From the NCBI GenBank assembly GCA_002335115.1, contig DDCR01000020.1, positions 1-14,816 of the forward strand: 14,816 nucleotides of DNA, read 5' to 3'. A program made the translations under genes and the position numbers. Under the pieces are notes generated by a model. The model did not search any database. It was not told the DNA's origin and saw only the letters and a program-made list of their open reading frames with translations. Positions within the stretch are counted from its first letter, which is position 1. Each line of letters begins with the position of its first letter. This stretch comes from Oceanospirillaceae bacterium UBA2001. Its GTDB lineage: Bacteria; Pseudomonadota; Gammaproteobacteria; Pseudomonadales; Balneatricaceae. Of the stretch, positions 1 to 7,382 are shown one piece after another.

Positions 1-40
1 ACCTAGCACCTAGCACCTAGCACCCAGCACCCAGCACCAG
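1..40. repeat. Tandem heptamer repeat (acctagc/acccagc)
   Basis: Five head-to-tail copies of a seven-base unit are visible: three of acctagc, then two of acccagc, followed by a partial unit. A single inverted copy (taggtgcta, 52-60) lies 12 bases further on and can pair with 4-12 or 11-19, so the stretch could form a hairpin. The array probably continues left of the window, so its full length is unknown. It lies upstream of recQ and has no reading frame of its own. Confidence 0.8.
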
Positions 41-60
41 TATGGTTATTGTAGGTGCTA

Positions 61-77
61 GTATTAAATTTTAATAC
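61..77. repeat. 17-base palindrome (8-base arms, one-base centre)
   Basis: GTATTAAA and TTTAATAC flank a single T and form a perfect inverted repeat directly after the inverted heptamer copy. It is AT-rich, has no GC stem, and is not followed by a T-tract, so it does not look like an intrinsic terminator. It may be an operator or a chance AT palindrome. Confidence 0.6.
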
Positions 78-105
78 ATTGCGACTCAGGTGGGGTTCGA
101 GACGC

Positions 106-134
106 GTGACACTCGCACGGCCTTGGAGCATAAT
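106..134 (+). promoter_or_regulatory. Candidate sigma70 promoter of recQ
   Basis: GTGACA (106-111) and CATAAT (129-134) are separated by 17 bases, and each matches the sigma70 consensus at five of six positions. The predicted start of transcription falls at about 139-143, next to or on the recQ ATG, so the mRNA would be leaderless or nearly so. The nearest Shine-Dalgarno-like bases (GGAG, 125-128) are 14 bases from the ATG, which is too far to be convincing. Confidence 0.4.
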
Positions 135-142
135 AGCGCGCG

Positions 143-1942
143 ATGAACCACACTCCCCAACAACTCCTACACAGCCTATTTGGCTACGAAGATTTTCGTG
201 GTCAACAACTGGATGTCATTCAACATGTCATCGACGGTGGTGATGCGCTAGTATTAATGCCCACTGGAGGAGGAAAATCCATTTGTTATCAGATTCCAGC
301 CATGCTCAGGGATGGCGTTGGGGTTGTGATTTCACCTTTAATCGCATTGATGCAAGATCAAGTATCTAGCATGCAGCAGTTAGGGGTAAATGCACAGGCC
401 TTGCATTCTGGTATCGACTGGCAGCTTCAAAATCAAATACAACAGCAAGCACTCAATGGTGATCTAGATCTGCTCTACATCTCTCCTGAACGGCTCATGA
501 CTGAAGCGTGTATGACTTTACTTAGGTCTTGCAAGATCGCATTATTTGCCATTGATGAAGCACATTGCGTATCTCAATGGGGACATGACTTCAGGCCTGA
601 ATACCTGCAACTAGAGTGCTTGCAACAAAACTTTCCTCATGTGCCCAGAATGGCTCTTACAGCGACTGCAGACCGGCCTACCCAGCAAGAAATGGTCAAG
701 CGTTTGGGCCTCAACCTAGCGCAAAAGTACATTAGCAGTTTTGATCGCCCAAATATTTGTTATCGGATCATGCAAAAGCAAAAGGGTAAACAGCAGCTAT
801 TAGATTTTGTTCAACTCCAACACCAAGGCAACGCAGGTATTGTATATTGCATGTCCCGCAAGAAGGTGGACGAAACAGCCCTTTGGTTGGTAGACCAAGG
901 TATTGCAGCACTGCCTTATCATGCTGGATTAGGGGCTGAAAAACGAGCTTATAATCAACATCGCTTTCTTAATGAAGAAGGCCTGGTGATGGTGGCTACT
1001 ATTGCCTTTGGTATGGGCATTGATAAGCCCAACGTGCGCTTTGTAGCGCACTTGGATTTACCCAAAAGTATTGAATCCTATTACCAAGAAACGGGCCGAG
1101 CAGGGCGTGATGGTCTGCCAGCTGACGCATGGATGGTGTATGGGTTACAAGACGTCATGTGGTTGCGACAACGTTTAGAACAAACGGATATGGACGCCAG
1201 TATAAAACGCTCAGAACAATCTAAGTTGGACGCCATGTTGGGCCTGTGTGAAATTACTCACTGCCGAAGGCAAGCTATTTTGAGTTATTTCAATGAAGAT
1301 GCAGCCAGCGGTTGTGGTAATTGTGATAATTGTTTGGAACCCGTAGCGACTTTTGATGGCACTGAGGTTGCGCGCAAGGCACTATCTTGTATCTACCGCA
1401 GTGGTCAGCGTTATGGCGTCGCCCATTTAATTGATATTTTAATGGGTAAACCCACAGACAAAATTAAAACGGCAGGGCATGACAAAATATCGACTTTCGC
1501 TCTGGGTCAAGAATTAGATCAAAAGCAATGGCGCTCGGTGTATCGGCAACTGCTGGCACTGGGTTTAGTGTCCAGCGACCCAGAAAATTATGGTGGCTTA
1601 CGGCTATTGCCCAATTGTCGGCCCTTGCTTAAAGGTGATGCTCAGTTGCAGTTGAGGCTGGACCGAAAGGTATCGATTAAGACGCCAAAAGCGTCTAAAG
1701 CACGTCTGCAAATTGCGGATGATGATATGGACCTATGGCAATTACTGAGGGAACTGCGAATGGCCCTAGCTCAAGATCAAAAAGTGCCACCTTATGTCAT
1801 CTTTAGTGATTCTTCTTTGTTGGAAATGTTGCATACAAAACCACAATCGCTCCTACAAATGAGTCACATCAATGGTGTGGGTGAAAAGAAATTAGACCGC
1901 TACGGGGATGACTTTTTAGCCTTAATTCAACAACACGCTTAG
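143..1942 (+). CDS. recQ: ATP-dependent DNA helicase RecQ
   Basis: Superfamily 2 3'-to-5' DNA helicase acting in recombination, RecF-pathway repair and replication fork restart. The 599-residue protein has the full RecQ layout: Walker A TGGGKS at residues 41-46, DEAH box at 138-141 followed by the aromatic-rich loop ([13 protein letters not shown]), motif [12 protein letters not shown] at 315-324, a RecQ-C-terminal zinc site with Cys374, Cys391, Cys394 and Cys397, a winged-helix region, and a C-terminal HRDC domain at about 515-599. Length matches the roughly 600-residue family norm and no catalytic residue is missing. The ATG at 143 is chosen because the N-terminus aligns with other RecQ proteins from the start (FGY...FRGQQ) and the next Met is residue 40. 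It appears to be transcribed alone, with 65 bases before the next gene. Confidence 0.97.
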   Translation: MNHTPQQLLHSLFGYEDFRGQQLDVIQHVIDGGDALVLMPTGGGKSICYQIPAMLRDGVGVVISPLIALMQDQVSSMQQLGVNAQALHSGIDWQLQNQIQQQALNGDLDLLYISPERLMTEACMTLLRSCKIALFAIDEAHCVSQWGHDFRPEYLQLECLQQNFPHVPRMALTATADRPTQQEMVKRLGLNLAQKYISSFDRPNICYRIMQKQKGKQQLLDFVQLQHQGNAGIVYCMSRKKVDETALWLVDQGIAALPYHAGLGAEKRAYNQHRFLNEEGLVMVATIAFGMGIDKPNVRFVAHLDLPKSIESYYQETGRAGRDGLPADAWMVYGLQDVMWLRQRLEQTDMDASIKRSEQSKLDAMLGLCEITHCRRQAILSYFNEDAASGCGNCDNCLEPVATFDGTEVARKALSCIYRSGQRYGVAHLIDILMGKPTDKIKTAGHDKISTFALGQELDQKQWRSVYRQLLALGLVSSDPENYGGLRLLPNCRPLLKGDAQLQLRLDRKVSIKTPKASKARLQIADDDMDLWQLLRELRMALAQDQKVPPYVIFSDSSLLEMLHTKPQSLLQMSHINGVGEKKLDRYGDDFLALIQQHA

Positions 1943-1994
1943 TTAGCTATGTTAATATTATAAGGCGGCCTCACGGGCTCATACTATTATTTGA

Positions 1995-2001
1995 AAGGAA
2001 G
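1995..2001 (+). promoter_or_regulatory. Strong ribosome binding site of the DUF2058 gene
   Basis: AAGGAAG ends six bases before the ATG at 2008 and fixes that start. It is the clearest Shine-Dalgarno sequence in the left part of the window. Confidence 0.7.
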
Positions 2002-2007
2002 CCAATA

Positions 2008-2547
2008 ATGGCCAGTTTACAAGATCAGTTGCTAAAGGCAGGCTTAGCCAACGAAAAGCAATCTAAGCAAGCCACAAAGGCAAAAAAGAAACAAACTCGA
2101 GACGTGCGTAAAGGCGTTGATGTGGGCGAAACTGCGGCTCAAAGAGCGCTGAGTGAAAAACAAGCACAAGCTAAGCGCTCTAAACAACTGAACGCCCAGC
2201 GGGATGCGCAAGATCAAAATCGTGCAGCGCTGGCTCAAGTTAAGCAAATTCTAGAGCGTTGTCGATTAGATTTAACAGGTGGCGAAGTAAGCTACAATTT
2301 TGTCGATGGCAAAGCCATTAAAAAACTCTATGTTAATGCTCAGCAACAAGTGGCGTTAAGTCGCGGTAACTTAGTCATTGTGGCTTTAGATGAACACTAT
2401 TCTGTGGTGCCTGCAAACATCGCTTTGCGTATTGAAGAACGCGCACCAGAAACTGTTATTATACGCACTGATGTTGCAGAGAATGCTGTTTCCGATGTAA
2501 ATGACCCTTATGCAGATTTCGTGATTCCAGATGACTTAATGTGGTAA
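2008..2547 (+). CDS. DUF2058 family protein (YaiL-like)
   Basis: A 179-residue cytoplasmic protein recognised by the typical DUF2058 opening ([13 protein letters not shown], then a Lys/Gln/Ala-rich stretch to about residue 75) and by its C-terminal half with [21 protein letters not shown] and an ending in DP(Y)ADF-x-IPDDL-x-W. The N-terminal half is highly charged and probably helical or disordered; the C-terminal half, about 85-179, is the folded part. There is no signal peptide or membrane segment. The family, which includes E. coli YaiL, has no settled function; a nucleoprotein or RNA-associated role has been suggested only from its basic N-terminus. Its last codons overlap the start of ttcA by seven bases, suggesting translational coupling and possibly a link to tRNA or translation. 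Confidence 0.9.
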   Translation: MASLQDQLLKAGLANEKQSKQATKAKKKQTRDVRKGVDVGETAAQRALSEKQAQAKRSKQLNAQRDAQDQNRAALAQVKQILERCRLDLTGGEVSYNFVDGKAIKKLYVNAQQQVALSRGNLVIVALDEHYSVVPANIALRIEERAPETVIIRTDVAENAVSDVNDPYADFVIPDDLMW

Positions 2548-3413
2548 CGCTCGTGACCCAATCCAAAATAAATGCATCTGACCCAATCAAACGACAACAC
2601 AAGTTACAAAAACGGTTGCGACGTGATGTAGGCCGCGCTATCGATGATTACGCCATGATAGAAGATGGGGACAAGGTTATGGTGTGTGTATCAGGTGGCA
2701 AAGACTCCTATGCCATGTTGGATGTGCTGATGCAGTTGCAAAAAAGTGCGCCCATCAATTTTGATATTTTGGCGGTGAATTTAGATCAAAAACAGCCAGA
2801 CTTTCCAGAACACATTTTACCCAAATACCTAACTCAAGTCGGCGTTGACTTTCATGTCATCGAGCGTGATACCTACAGTGTGGTTAAAGCGGTTATTGAA
2901 GAGGGTAAAACCACCTGTGGTTTGTGCTCACGCATGCGGCGTGGCACTTTATATCGTTTTGCTCAGGAACGTGGCATTACTAAAATTGCCCTCGGTCATC
3001 ACCGAGATGATATTTTAGAAACCTTATTCTTGAACATGTTTCACGGTGGTAAACTTAAGGCCATGCCTGCCCGTCTTTTAAGTGACGACGGAGTAAACAC
3101 TGTCATTCGCCCTATGGCTTATGCCCGTGAGCAAGACATTGCCGAGTACGCCCAACTCAAACAATACCCTATTATTCCTTGCAACTTATGTGGTTCTCAA
3201 GACAACCTTCAACGTCAGCACATTAAGTCTATGTTTCAAGATTGGGAACAGCAGCACCCTGGGCGCATAGAGAGTATGGCTAAAGCTCTACAAAAGGTGG
3301 TGCCATCCCACCTTATGGATACCTCATTACACAACTTCAAGCGCACTCAACACATGGTCCACGGTTCGGTCGTTGACGATGCGGATCTTGCACTGCTTAA
3401 TTTGCCCCTTTAA
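2541..3413 (+). CDS. ttcA: tRNA 2-thiocytidine(32) synthetase TtcA
   Basis: ATP-dependent enzyme that thiolates cytidine 32 of certain tRNAs, taking sulfur from the cysteine desulfurase and using a [4Fe-4S] cluster. The 290-residue protein shows the PP-loop SGGKDS at 51-56 and the two CxxC pairs of the TtcA group, Cys126/Cys129 ([12 protein letters not shown]) and Cys214/Cys217 ([14 protein letters not shown]), as well as LGHHRDD at 151-157. All expected catalytic and cluster ligands are present and the length is normal. The start is GTG at 2541, inside the last codons of the DUF2058 gene; a second GTG at 2553 is an equally possible start because neither has a clear Shine-Dalgarno sequence. 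Coupling to the upstream gene would explain the weak site. Confidence 0.95.
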   Translation: MVTLVTQSKINASDPIKRQHKLQKRLRRDVGRAIDDYAMIEDGDKVMVCVSGGKDSYAMLDVLMQLQKSAPINFDILAVNLDQKQPDFPEHILPKYLTQVGVDFHVIERDTYSVVKAVIEEGKTTCGLCSRMRRGTLYRFAQERGITKIALGHHRDDILETLFLNMFHGGKLKAMPARLLSDDGVNTVIRPMAYAREQDIAEYAQLKQYPIIPCNLCGSQDNLQRQHIKSMFQDWEQQHPGRIESMAKALQKVVPSHLMDTSLHNFKRTQHMVHGSVVDDADLALLNLPL

Positions 3414-3559
3414 CTGAGGTTTAGGCCCCAACTGTATCGCCATGCCTGAGTTGGCTTGAGGCTCTAGGATCATCCCACCACTTTGTTTTTACGCCATTAA
3501 CCCCATCTACTCTATTGTAAAAAACCTATTACACAATCGCACATGAGCATGCCGTCAGA

Positions 3560-4234
3560 CTATGCTTGGCTTTGTTCATATTTTTTCGCTAATTCCTGCA
3601 TGCGAATCCATAGATTTGCCCGCACACTGATGCCCTTGCTATCGCTATTAGCGAGGTAAGCTACTATGTCTGCTGTGCTCGCAACAGGCTTGCAATCGGC
3701 AGGCGCTGGTCCAATGGTTATACGCACCTCATTCCAAGCAACATCTCGTTCTCTAGGTTGCAAAAGCCCCAGTAAATGGCCCTGTGGTGAGAGGTCAAAA
3801 CGACGGATGCTGCCTTCCAAGTTATTGAAGTAAATACACACGCTTTGGTCATTAGCGCCCTGAGTTCCTAGATAATGAGCAATGGCTGGCACTGCAAAAG
3901 CACCGCAGGCAGTTTTATGCATACGTATTTCTTTAATGCCATTATCGACAGCATGTTTAAAGGCCGCTTCAATATGGACTAAAGCTGGTTGACCAAAGGC
4001 GTCGTATATCAGGCTGTCTTTACTTTCTACTAATAATTTAGGCGCACTAATATTTGCGTCTAAGCCTGCTAAAGAGGTTTCCAACAAATCACTGTTAGCT
4101 ATACCATGACGCATAGCAAAGGTCGCCCGATAGCCTGCAGTGTTTTGATCGGCTGTCTTAAATCCGCGGCTAGCCACCACTTTTTGTACTAGGTTAGTGA
4201 ACTGTTCTGCGCTGACAAGGGTAACTTCGCTCAT
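3560..4234 (-). CDS. Uncharacterised 224-residue protein, possibly a degenerate Ldh_2-type oxidoreductase
   Basis: I do not recognise this protein with certainty. It has no signal peptide or membrane segment, so is likely cytoplasmic. The ATG at 4234 is supported by AGGA eight bases upstream. The pattern of residues 5-140 (helical start, RHGIANSDLLETSL at 42-55, a xAPxxxxESxDSLIYDAFGQPA stretch, AFKHAVDNGI at 91-100, CGAFAVPAIAHYLGTQG at 110-126, then CIYFNN) resembles the first half of malate/L-lactate dehydrogenases of the Ldh_2 family. However, the SHG motif and the Asn-His-Phe-Gly motif that carry the catalytic histidines are replaced (ANSD and HKTACG), and the protein is about 110 residues shorter than that family. 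The C-terminal part (from about 145) is not recognised. It stands alone, convergent with ttcA across 146 bases with no clear terminator. The fold assignment is inference from pattern only. Confidence 0.75.
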   Translation of the reverse strand: MSEVTLVSAEQFTNLVQKVVASRGFKTADQNTAGYRATFAMRHGIANSDLLETSLAGLDANISAPKLLVESKDSLIYDAFGQPALVHIEAAFKHAVDNGIKEIRMHKTACGAFAVPAIAHYLGTQGANDQSVCIYFNNLEGSIRRFDLSPQGHLLGLLQPRERDVAWNEVRITIGPAPADCKPVASTADIVAYLANSDSKGISVRANLWIRMQELAKKYEQSQA

Positions 4235-4710
4235 TATGGTTCCTATGGGGGCGTTTGATTGTTTAGACCGCAGGATATCGACCGGCTAGTTAAATGAGTA
4301 GCCATGTCCAAGTAATATTTCAATGACTGATCATATGGCTTTGACCCGCTTTTCGCAATAAGTCTTGGGCTGTTATTAATGCATGCCTGTATCACCGGTA
4401 ACCTATTTATAAGCTGTAAAAATAAGGCCAAGTTATACTTTAACAATACATCAGAGTAATCAGACACAACAAGGGTATTAAAGCTAAATGGGTGAATAAA
4501 AAGAGTGAATAAAAGAGTCAATTGAGAGCTTTGTCTAAGACTTCAAGAGTGCTCGTATTTCTAACATGGCTAAAAATTTTTAGTTTGGCATTATTCATTA
4601 GGTGGCACATGATTTATAATCAAAACGCCATGTCCAAGAGGGCAGGGGTACTTAAAACCTTAGTTCAGTGGTTTTGCAGCATCATTGTTTTTAATAGTAA
4701 AGGCTAGGTT
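4235..4710. other. 476-base AT-rich divergent intergenic region
   Basis: The gap lies between the minus-strand unknown gene and the plus-strand hydrolase, so it should hold both promoters. Open frames exist on both strands (4243-4521 minus, 4522-4707 plus), but both begin at TTG with no ribosome binding site and their products resemble nothing known, so I do not call them. A 12-13 base near-repeat (gtgaataaaaaga, gtgaataaaaga) lies at 4492-4516. A perfect TATAAT is at 4615-4620. I see no RNA gene. Confidence 0.5.
4615..4620 (+). promoter_or_regulatory. Candidate -10 element for the hydrolase gene
   Basis: A perfect TATAAT lies 90 bases before the hydrolase ATG. No good -35 is found at 16-18 bases: TTGGCA at 4585-4590 is 24 bases away, and at the right distance only TATTCA is seen. 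The call therefore rests on the -10 alone. Confidence 0.3.
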
Positions 4711-5367
4711 ATGGAACTTGTGGAAACAGTGGTTGGGCCAGTACAGAAATATGGAACTGGTGCAATCAATATGGTGTTTGCTCACGGTTCTGGCATTGGG
4801 ATGAATCATCACTTTATGCAATCTTTTGCCACTGCCATGAGCATTAAAAATTTTACTGTTTATTTATTTGAGTTTAGCTACATGCAGCAAATACAAAAAA
4901 CAGGCATCAAGAGACCACCACCAAATATCACTAAACTTGAACTTGAGTTGCTTGCGTTACTCGATGCACTGACCTTGTCCAGTCCATTAGTTATAGGTGG
5001 CAAGTCACTAGGTAGCCGAGTGGCTAGTCTAATTGTCGATCAGACCAATGCTTTGGGTTGGTTTGCTTTGGGTTATCCCTTCCACCCTCAACGCAAGCCA
5101 GACACACTGCGCGTCACTCATTTGCTGACTAGCCAGAAGCCAGCATTAATTGTTCAGGGTACCCGCGACGCCTTGGGCTCTTATGATGAAGTCTTGGGGT
5201 ATAAATTGCCTAAACACATCAACCTGCGCTGGCTTTCGCACATGGATCATAGCTTTAAACCGTTTAAAGCCTCAAACTATAGTCAAAATGAGGCCATTGA
5301 ACGCGCGGCAATAGAGATTGAGCAATGGGCCCATTCCAAGTTAAAGTATACTGTCCCTCAGGTATGA
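4711..5367 (+). CDS. Alpha/beta hydrolase, KANL3/Tex30-like (COG3571 type)
   Basis: A 218-residue cytoplasmic alpha/beta hydrolase. Visible elements are the oxyanion-hole strand-loop FAHGSGIGM (23-31), a nucleophile elbow GGKSLGSR with Ser99, a candidate acid Asp153 in VQGTRDALG, and a candidate His180 in SHMDHSFKPF, the DHSFK ending typical of the KANL3/Tex30-like group. All three triad members are present and in the right order, so it should be active as an esterase, thioesterase or similar; the natural substrate is unknown for this group. The ATG at 4711 is supported by AAGG seven bases upstream. A 61-base gap separates it from the TusA gene, so the two may be co-transcribed. Confidence 0.88.
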   Translation: MELVETVVGPVQKYGTGAINMVFAHGSGIGMNHHFMQSFATAMSIKNFTVYLFEFSYMQQIQKTGIKRPPPNITKLELELLALLDALTLSSPLVIGGKSLGSRVASLIVDQTNALGWFALGYPFHPQRKPDTLRVTHLLTSQKPALIVQGTRDALGSYDEVLGYKLPKHINLRWLSHMDHSFKPFKASNYSQNEAIERAAIEIEQWAHSKLKYTVPQV

Positions 5368-5428
5368 ACAAACCTTACTAGTAACTTTATGGGCCTGTAA
5401 CCATTATGGCCAAAAGAGAGTGTAAATA

Positions 5429-5674
5429 GTGATACAAAAAGTCCACACCTTCGATCAAGTGCTAGACACCACTGGGCTTTTTTGTCCAGAACCTGTGATG
5501 CTGTTGCACAGCACGTTTAAAGACATCAAAGTAGGCGACGTCGTTAAAGTCTTAGCCACAGATCCATCAACGACTCGAGATATTCCTAAGTTTTGCCTAT
5601 TCTTAGGCCATGAACTAATAGAGCAGGCAGAGACGGGTTCTGGGTATGAATACCTTATTCGTAAAGGTGGCTAG
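5429..5674 (+). CDS. tusA: TusA-family sulfurtransferase
   Basis: Small (81 residues) cytoplasmic persulfide carrier. The family hallmark CPEP is present with Cys19 ([12 protein letters not shown]), the residue that receives sulfur from the IscS cysteine desulfurase and passes it to TusD for 2-thiolation of wobble uridine in tRNA. The beta-strand core [14 protein letters not shown] and the segment [16 protein letters not shown] also match the family. Length equals that of E. coli TusA (81). The start is GTG at 5429, with GAGAG eight bases upstream; no ATG is available before the CPxP motif. The gene converges with the yheU-type gene, 36 bases away. A TusA paralogue in another sulfur pathway cannot be excluded, because tusBCDE are not in the window. 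Confidence 0.93.
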   Translation: MIQKVHTFDQVLDTTGLFCPEPVMLLHSTFKDIKVGDVVKVLATDPSTTRDIPKFCLFLGHELIEQAETGSGYEYLIRKGG

Positions 5675-5710
5675 GGCCACTCATTGGCGTCAATAGAGAG
5701 ATATCGAAAG

Positions 5711-5929
5711 CTATTCAGTAAACTGTTCAGCGGGCACGATATTGATCGATTCATGGAGTTCGCTGTAGACCACTAGAATGCGTTTTTGTTTGAGCTGTAT
5801 TTCTAGCTGAGACACTTTATCCGCCAAGCTGGTTTCATAAGCACCATAGTCTGTGCCATCTCGGCTGGCAAACTCTTCTAACAATTGGTGCAAGGTGTCT
5901 GTATTTATTTGTTGCCAAGGCACGATCAT
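5711..5929 (-). CDS. YheU/UPF0270 family protein
   Basis: A 72-residue protein matching YheU closely: it opens MIVPWQQI, contains SRDGTDYG at about 22-29 and a helix with SLADKVSQLEIQL, then the signature YSELHESINIVP ending the fold. No function is established for the family. It is cytoplasmic, with no membrane segment. It follows the lipoprotein gene by only 14 bases and has no strong Shine-Dalgarno sequence of its own, so is probably the last cistron of a three-gene minus-strand operon. Confidence 0.93.
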   Translation of the reverse strand: MIVPWQQINTDTLHQLLEEFASRDGTDYGAYETSLADKVSQLEIQLKQKRILVVYSELHESINIVPAEQFTE

Positions 5930-5943
5930 GTATCAGTCCGCGG

Positions 5944-6540
5944 TTAACTTTGGGGTGAACAAAAAGCTAGCTGGCTGCGATAGCGCTCAGCCTGATTAGC
6001 CACGTTTTTGGCGACTTTTAATAACCACGGTTTAGCCAAGTAAGATTTTTTTGCAAATCCACCATTGCCCTCGTGGTAGGCTAAATAAAGATTGTAGGTA
6101 TCGCTAGGTCGTATTTTATTAAGGCGCACAGAGCGACTGTTGTACCAACCTACGAAGTCAATTGCGTCATTAAAATTAGTGCGTTGAGCCTCACTATAGC
6201 CAGTCAGTTGTTGGTATAAAGCCCATGTGCCGTTGATGGCTTGAGGGTATCCGTAAGCACTCGAAAGGTGGCGACCAGGGAAAATTCCCAAAAGTTTTTT
6301 ACGAGGTGGTCTTGCAGTCGCTTTAAAGCCTGATTCATGGTGGATGAAGGCCATATTGATGGCTTGGTCTATGTGCCATTTTTTTTGTGCGGCATTAGCG
6401 CTGATTTGCCAGTTTGGAAACTGAGAAAAAATACTACACAAATTATCTGGTGTGCGGGGTTTATTTCCACTACCGATGCTGCTGCATGCACTCACAAGCA
6501 GCATGAGTAGGCCCAATAAAAAGGCTTTAGAGTAGGTCAC
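5944..6540 (-). CDS. Putative lipoprotein with SLT/lysozyme-like transglycosylase domain
   Basis: The N-terminus is a lipoprotein signal: a hydrophobic run at 6-16 and lipobox VSAC with acylated Cys19. Ser follows at +2, so the outer membrane is the expected location. The mature part looks like a lytic transglycosylase: FIHHESGFKATA with Glu69 as candidate catalytic acid, then SAYGYPQAINGTWALYQQLTG, a variant of the AYG-AQ-TW pattern of SLT domains, followed by YNSRS and YLAYHEGNGGF. It should cleave or bind peptidoglycan. The start is GTG at 6540, overlapping the upstream gene by 14 bases; no better start precedes the signal peptide. At 198 residues it has a single domain. A non-catalytic lysozyme-fold protein is possible, but the glutamate is present. 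Confidence 0.85.
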   Translation of the reverse strand: MTYSKAFLLGLLMLLVSACSSIGSGNKPRTPDNLCSIFSQFPNWQISANAAQKKWHIDQAINMAFIHHESGFKATARPPRKKLLGIFPGRHLSSAYGYPQAINGTWALYQQLTGYSEAQRTNFNDAIDFVGWYNSRSVRLNKIRPSDTYNLYLAYHEGNGGFAKKSYLAKPWLLKVAKNVANQAERYRSQLAFCSPQS

Positions 6541-7012
6541 TGCGTCGTGCCCAGCAAAGTTGCATGAGTCTTACTTGATCTTCGGCCTGTAGCATATCTA
6601 ATCCAGTTTCATGGCCTAAATCTTGTAATTCATCGCGCCAGTCAATACCTAAAAGCTCACTAATATCTTGTTGACTGGTCGATAACTCAAAGGCTAGCTC
6701 AATATCGAGGGCATCGACTAGGTGCATCAAACCCTCTGCTGGAGAAAAGTCAGCATGACCCACCACATGACTCGCATCTAGGTCATCGTTCATCTCTAAC
6801 AAAACATCTTTCACAGAGTGCCCTAAAGCAGTGATGGTTTCACCACTGATATGATCACTAAAACACAGGTGAGGTGGCCAGCTATCGTCAGCCAAAATGA
6901 GACTCGATTTTATACTGCCATCGGGCAAAGTCCACGCCGCTGCTATAGGGTAGTAGGGAGGCTCTGGGCAGGTTTCGACGGCGATAAATAACGCGAGGCT
7001 TAAATCGATCAT
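6527..7012 (-). CDS. Uncharacterised protein, possible degenerate DnaQ-like exonuclease fold
   Basis: I do not recognise this protein with confidence. From the ATG at 7012 it has 161 residues, acidic overall, and neither signal peptide nor membrane segment. The opening MIDLSLALFIAVETC followed by YPIAAAWTLPDGSIKSSLI is shaped like strands 1 to 3 of a DEDD 3'-5' exonuclease, and AEDQVRLMQLCW near the end recalls the last DEDD motif. But the first motif has AVE where D-x-E is expected, so metal binding would be impaired. An in-frame TTG nine codons further upstream (7039) is an alternative start; neither has a Shine-Dalgarno sequence. Its stop codon lies inside the next gene (14-base overlap), which makes it the first cistron of the operon with the lipoprotein and YheU-type genes. 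Confidence 0.7.
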   Translation of the reverse strand: MIDLSLALFIAVETCPEPPYYPIAAAWTLPDGSIKSSLILADDSWPPHLCFSDHISGETITALGHSVKDVLLEMNDDLDASHVVGHADFSPAEGLMHLVDALDIELAFELSTSQQDISELLGIDWRDELQDLGHETGLDMLQAEDQVRLMQLCWARRSDLL

Positions 7013-7280
7013 GGTTGGTGAGGTTACTATAAAATCCAAATTGGGTTAAATGATGGCGTATGCGCTAAGTTAAGGCAAGTTAAGTTTGTTAAAAGGTGCT
7101 TAATAAATGAAGGCATTATTGATGAACTTTTGATCTTATTAAGTCGAGCATTACCCACGAGTAGAAAAGATCAGTAATGAGCACTAAAAATGCTTTAATA
7201 GACAGGTTTATTGGCTTATTGGCTTAGGTAGCTTGATCCGTGCCTTAGTTTTTTTATGTTTTGTGTACTAAGACGTCAGG

Positions 7281-7306
7281 TACTTTGACCAACTTAAGCC
7301 AAAGTA
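7281..7306. promoter_or_regulatory. Inverted repeat, candidate CrbR operator of acs
   Basis: TACTTTG (7281-7287) and CAAAGTA (7300-7306) are perfect inverted repeats separated by 12 bases, with CTTAAG at the centre. The centre lies about 52 bases upstream of the start of transcription predicted from the -10 at 7333-7338, a position typical for an activator. The binding protein is inferred from gene context only. Confidence 0.45.
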
Positions 7307-7310
7307 GTAT

Positions 7311-7338
7311 TTCAATTCATACTTCAACTTGATATAAA
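7311..7338 (+). promoter_or_regulatory. Candidate acs promoter, activator-dependent type
   Basis: A good -10 TATAAA (7333-7338) has only a poor -35 (TTCAAT, 7311-7316, 16-base spacer), as is common at promoters needing an activator. The predicted leader is about 38 bases. An alternative is TTGACC (7285-7290) with TATTTC (7308-7313), spacer 17; the inverted repeat would then overlap the -35 and act negatively. Confidence 0.4.
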
Positions 7339-7382
7339 TGGTAGCCAAAGGCAAATACAATCCAAAATTAGGAAATCTTTAG

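Larger units (their letters stand above)
7013..7382. other. Intergenic region upstream of acs
   Basis: This stretch separates the divergent minus-strand operon from acs. It contains a tandem octamer TTATTGGC twice (7208-7223), an inverted pair cttagt (7244-7249) and actaag (7267-7272), a GACGTC palindrome (7272-7277), a spaced inverted repeat (7281-7306) and the candidate acs promoter. No coding frame or RNA gene is apparent. No CRP-type site (TGTGA-N6-TCACA) was found. Confidence 0.6.

Noticed and set aside
1..142. CRISPR array at the left edge
   Set aside because: The repeat unit is only seven bases and has no spacers.
55..243. 62-codon plus-strand frame before and over recQ
   Set aside because: It overlaps the recQ N-terminus in another frame, runs through the palindrome and has low-complexity Arg/Ser/Trp composition.
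3414..3559. Terminator between ttcA and the convergent unknown gene
   Set aside because: The best pairing (ccaact/agttgg) has a 15-base loop and no T-run after it.
4243..4521. 92-codon open frame on the minus strand
   Set aside because: It begins with TTG, has no ribosome site, resembles no known protein and lies in an AT-rich intergenic region.
4603..4617. TGGCAC resembling a sigma54 -24 element
   Set aside because: The -12 part reads TTAT rather than TTGC, losing the essential GC.
4522..4707. 61-codon open frame on the plus strand just before the hydrolase
   Set aside because: It begins with TTG, lacks a ribosome site, spans the candidate TATAAT, and has no recognisable protein features beyond a hydrophobic run.
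5667..5680. GTGGC-TAGG-GCCAC hairpin at the tusA stop as a terminator
   Set aside because: The stem is only five pairs, the stop codon is in the loop, and no T-tract follows on the plus strand.
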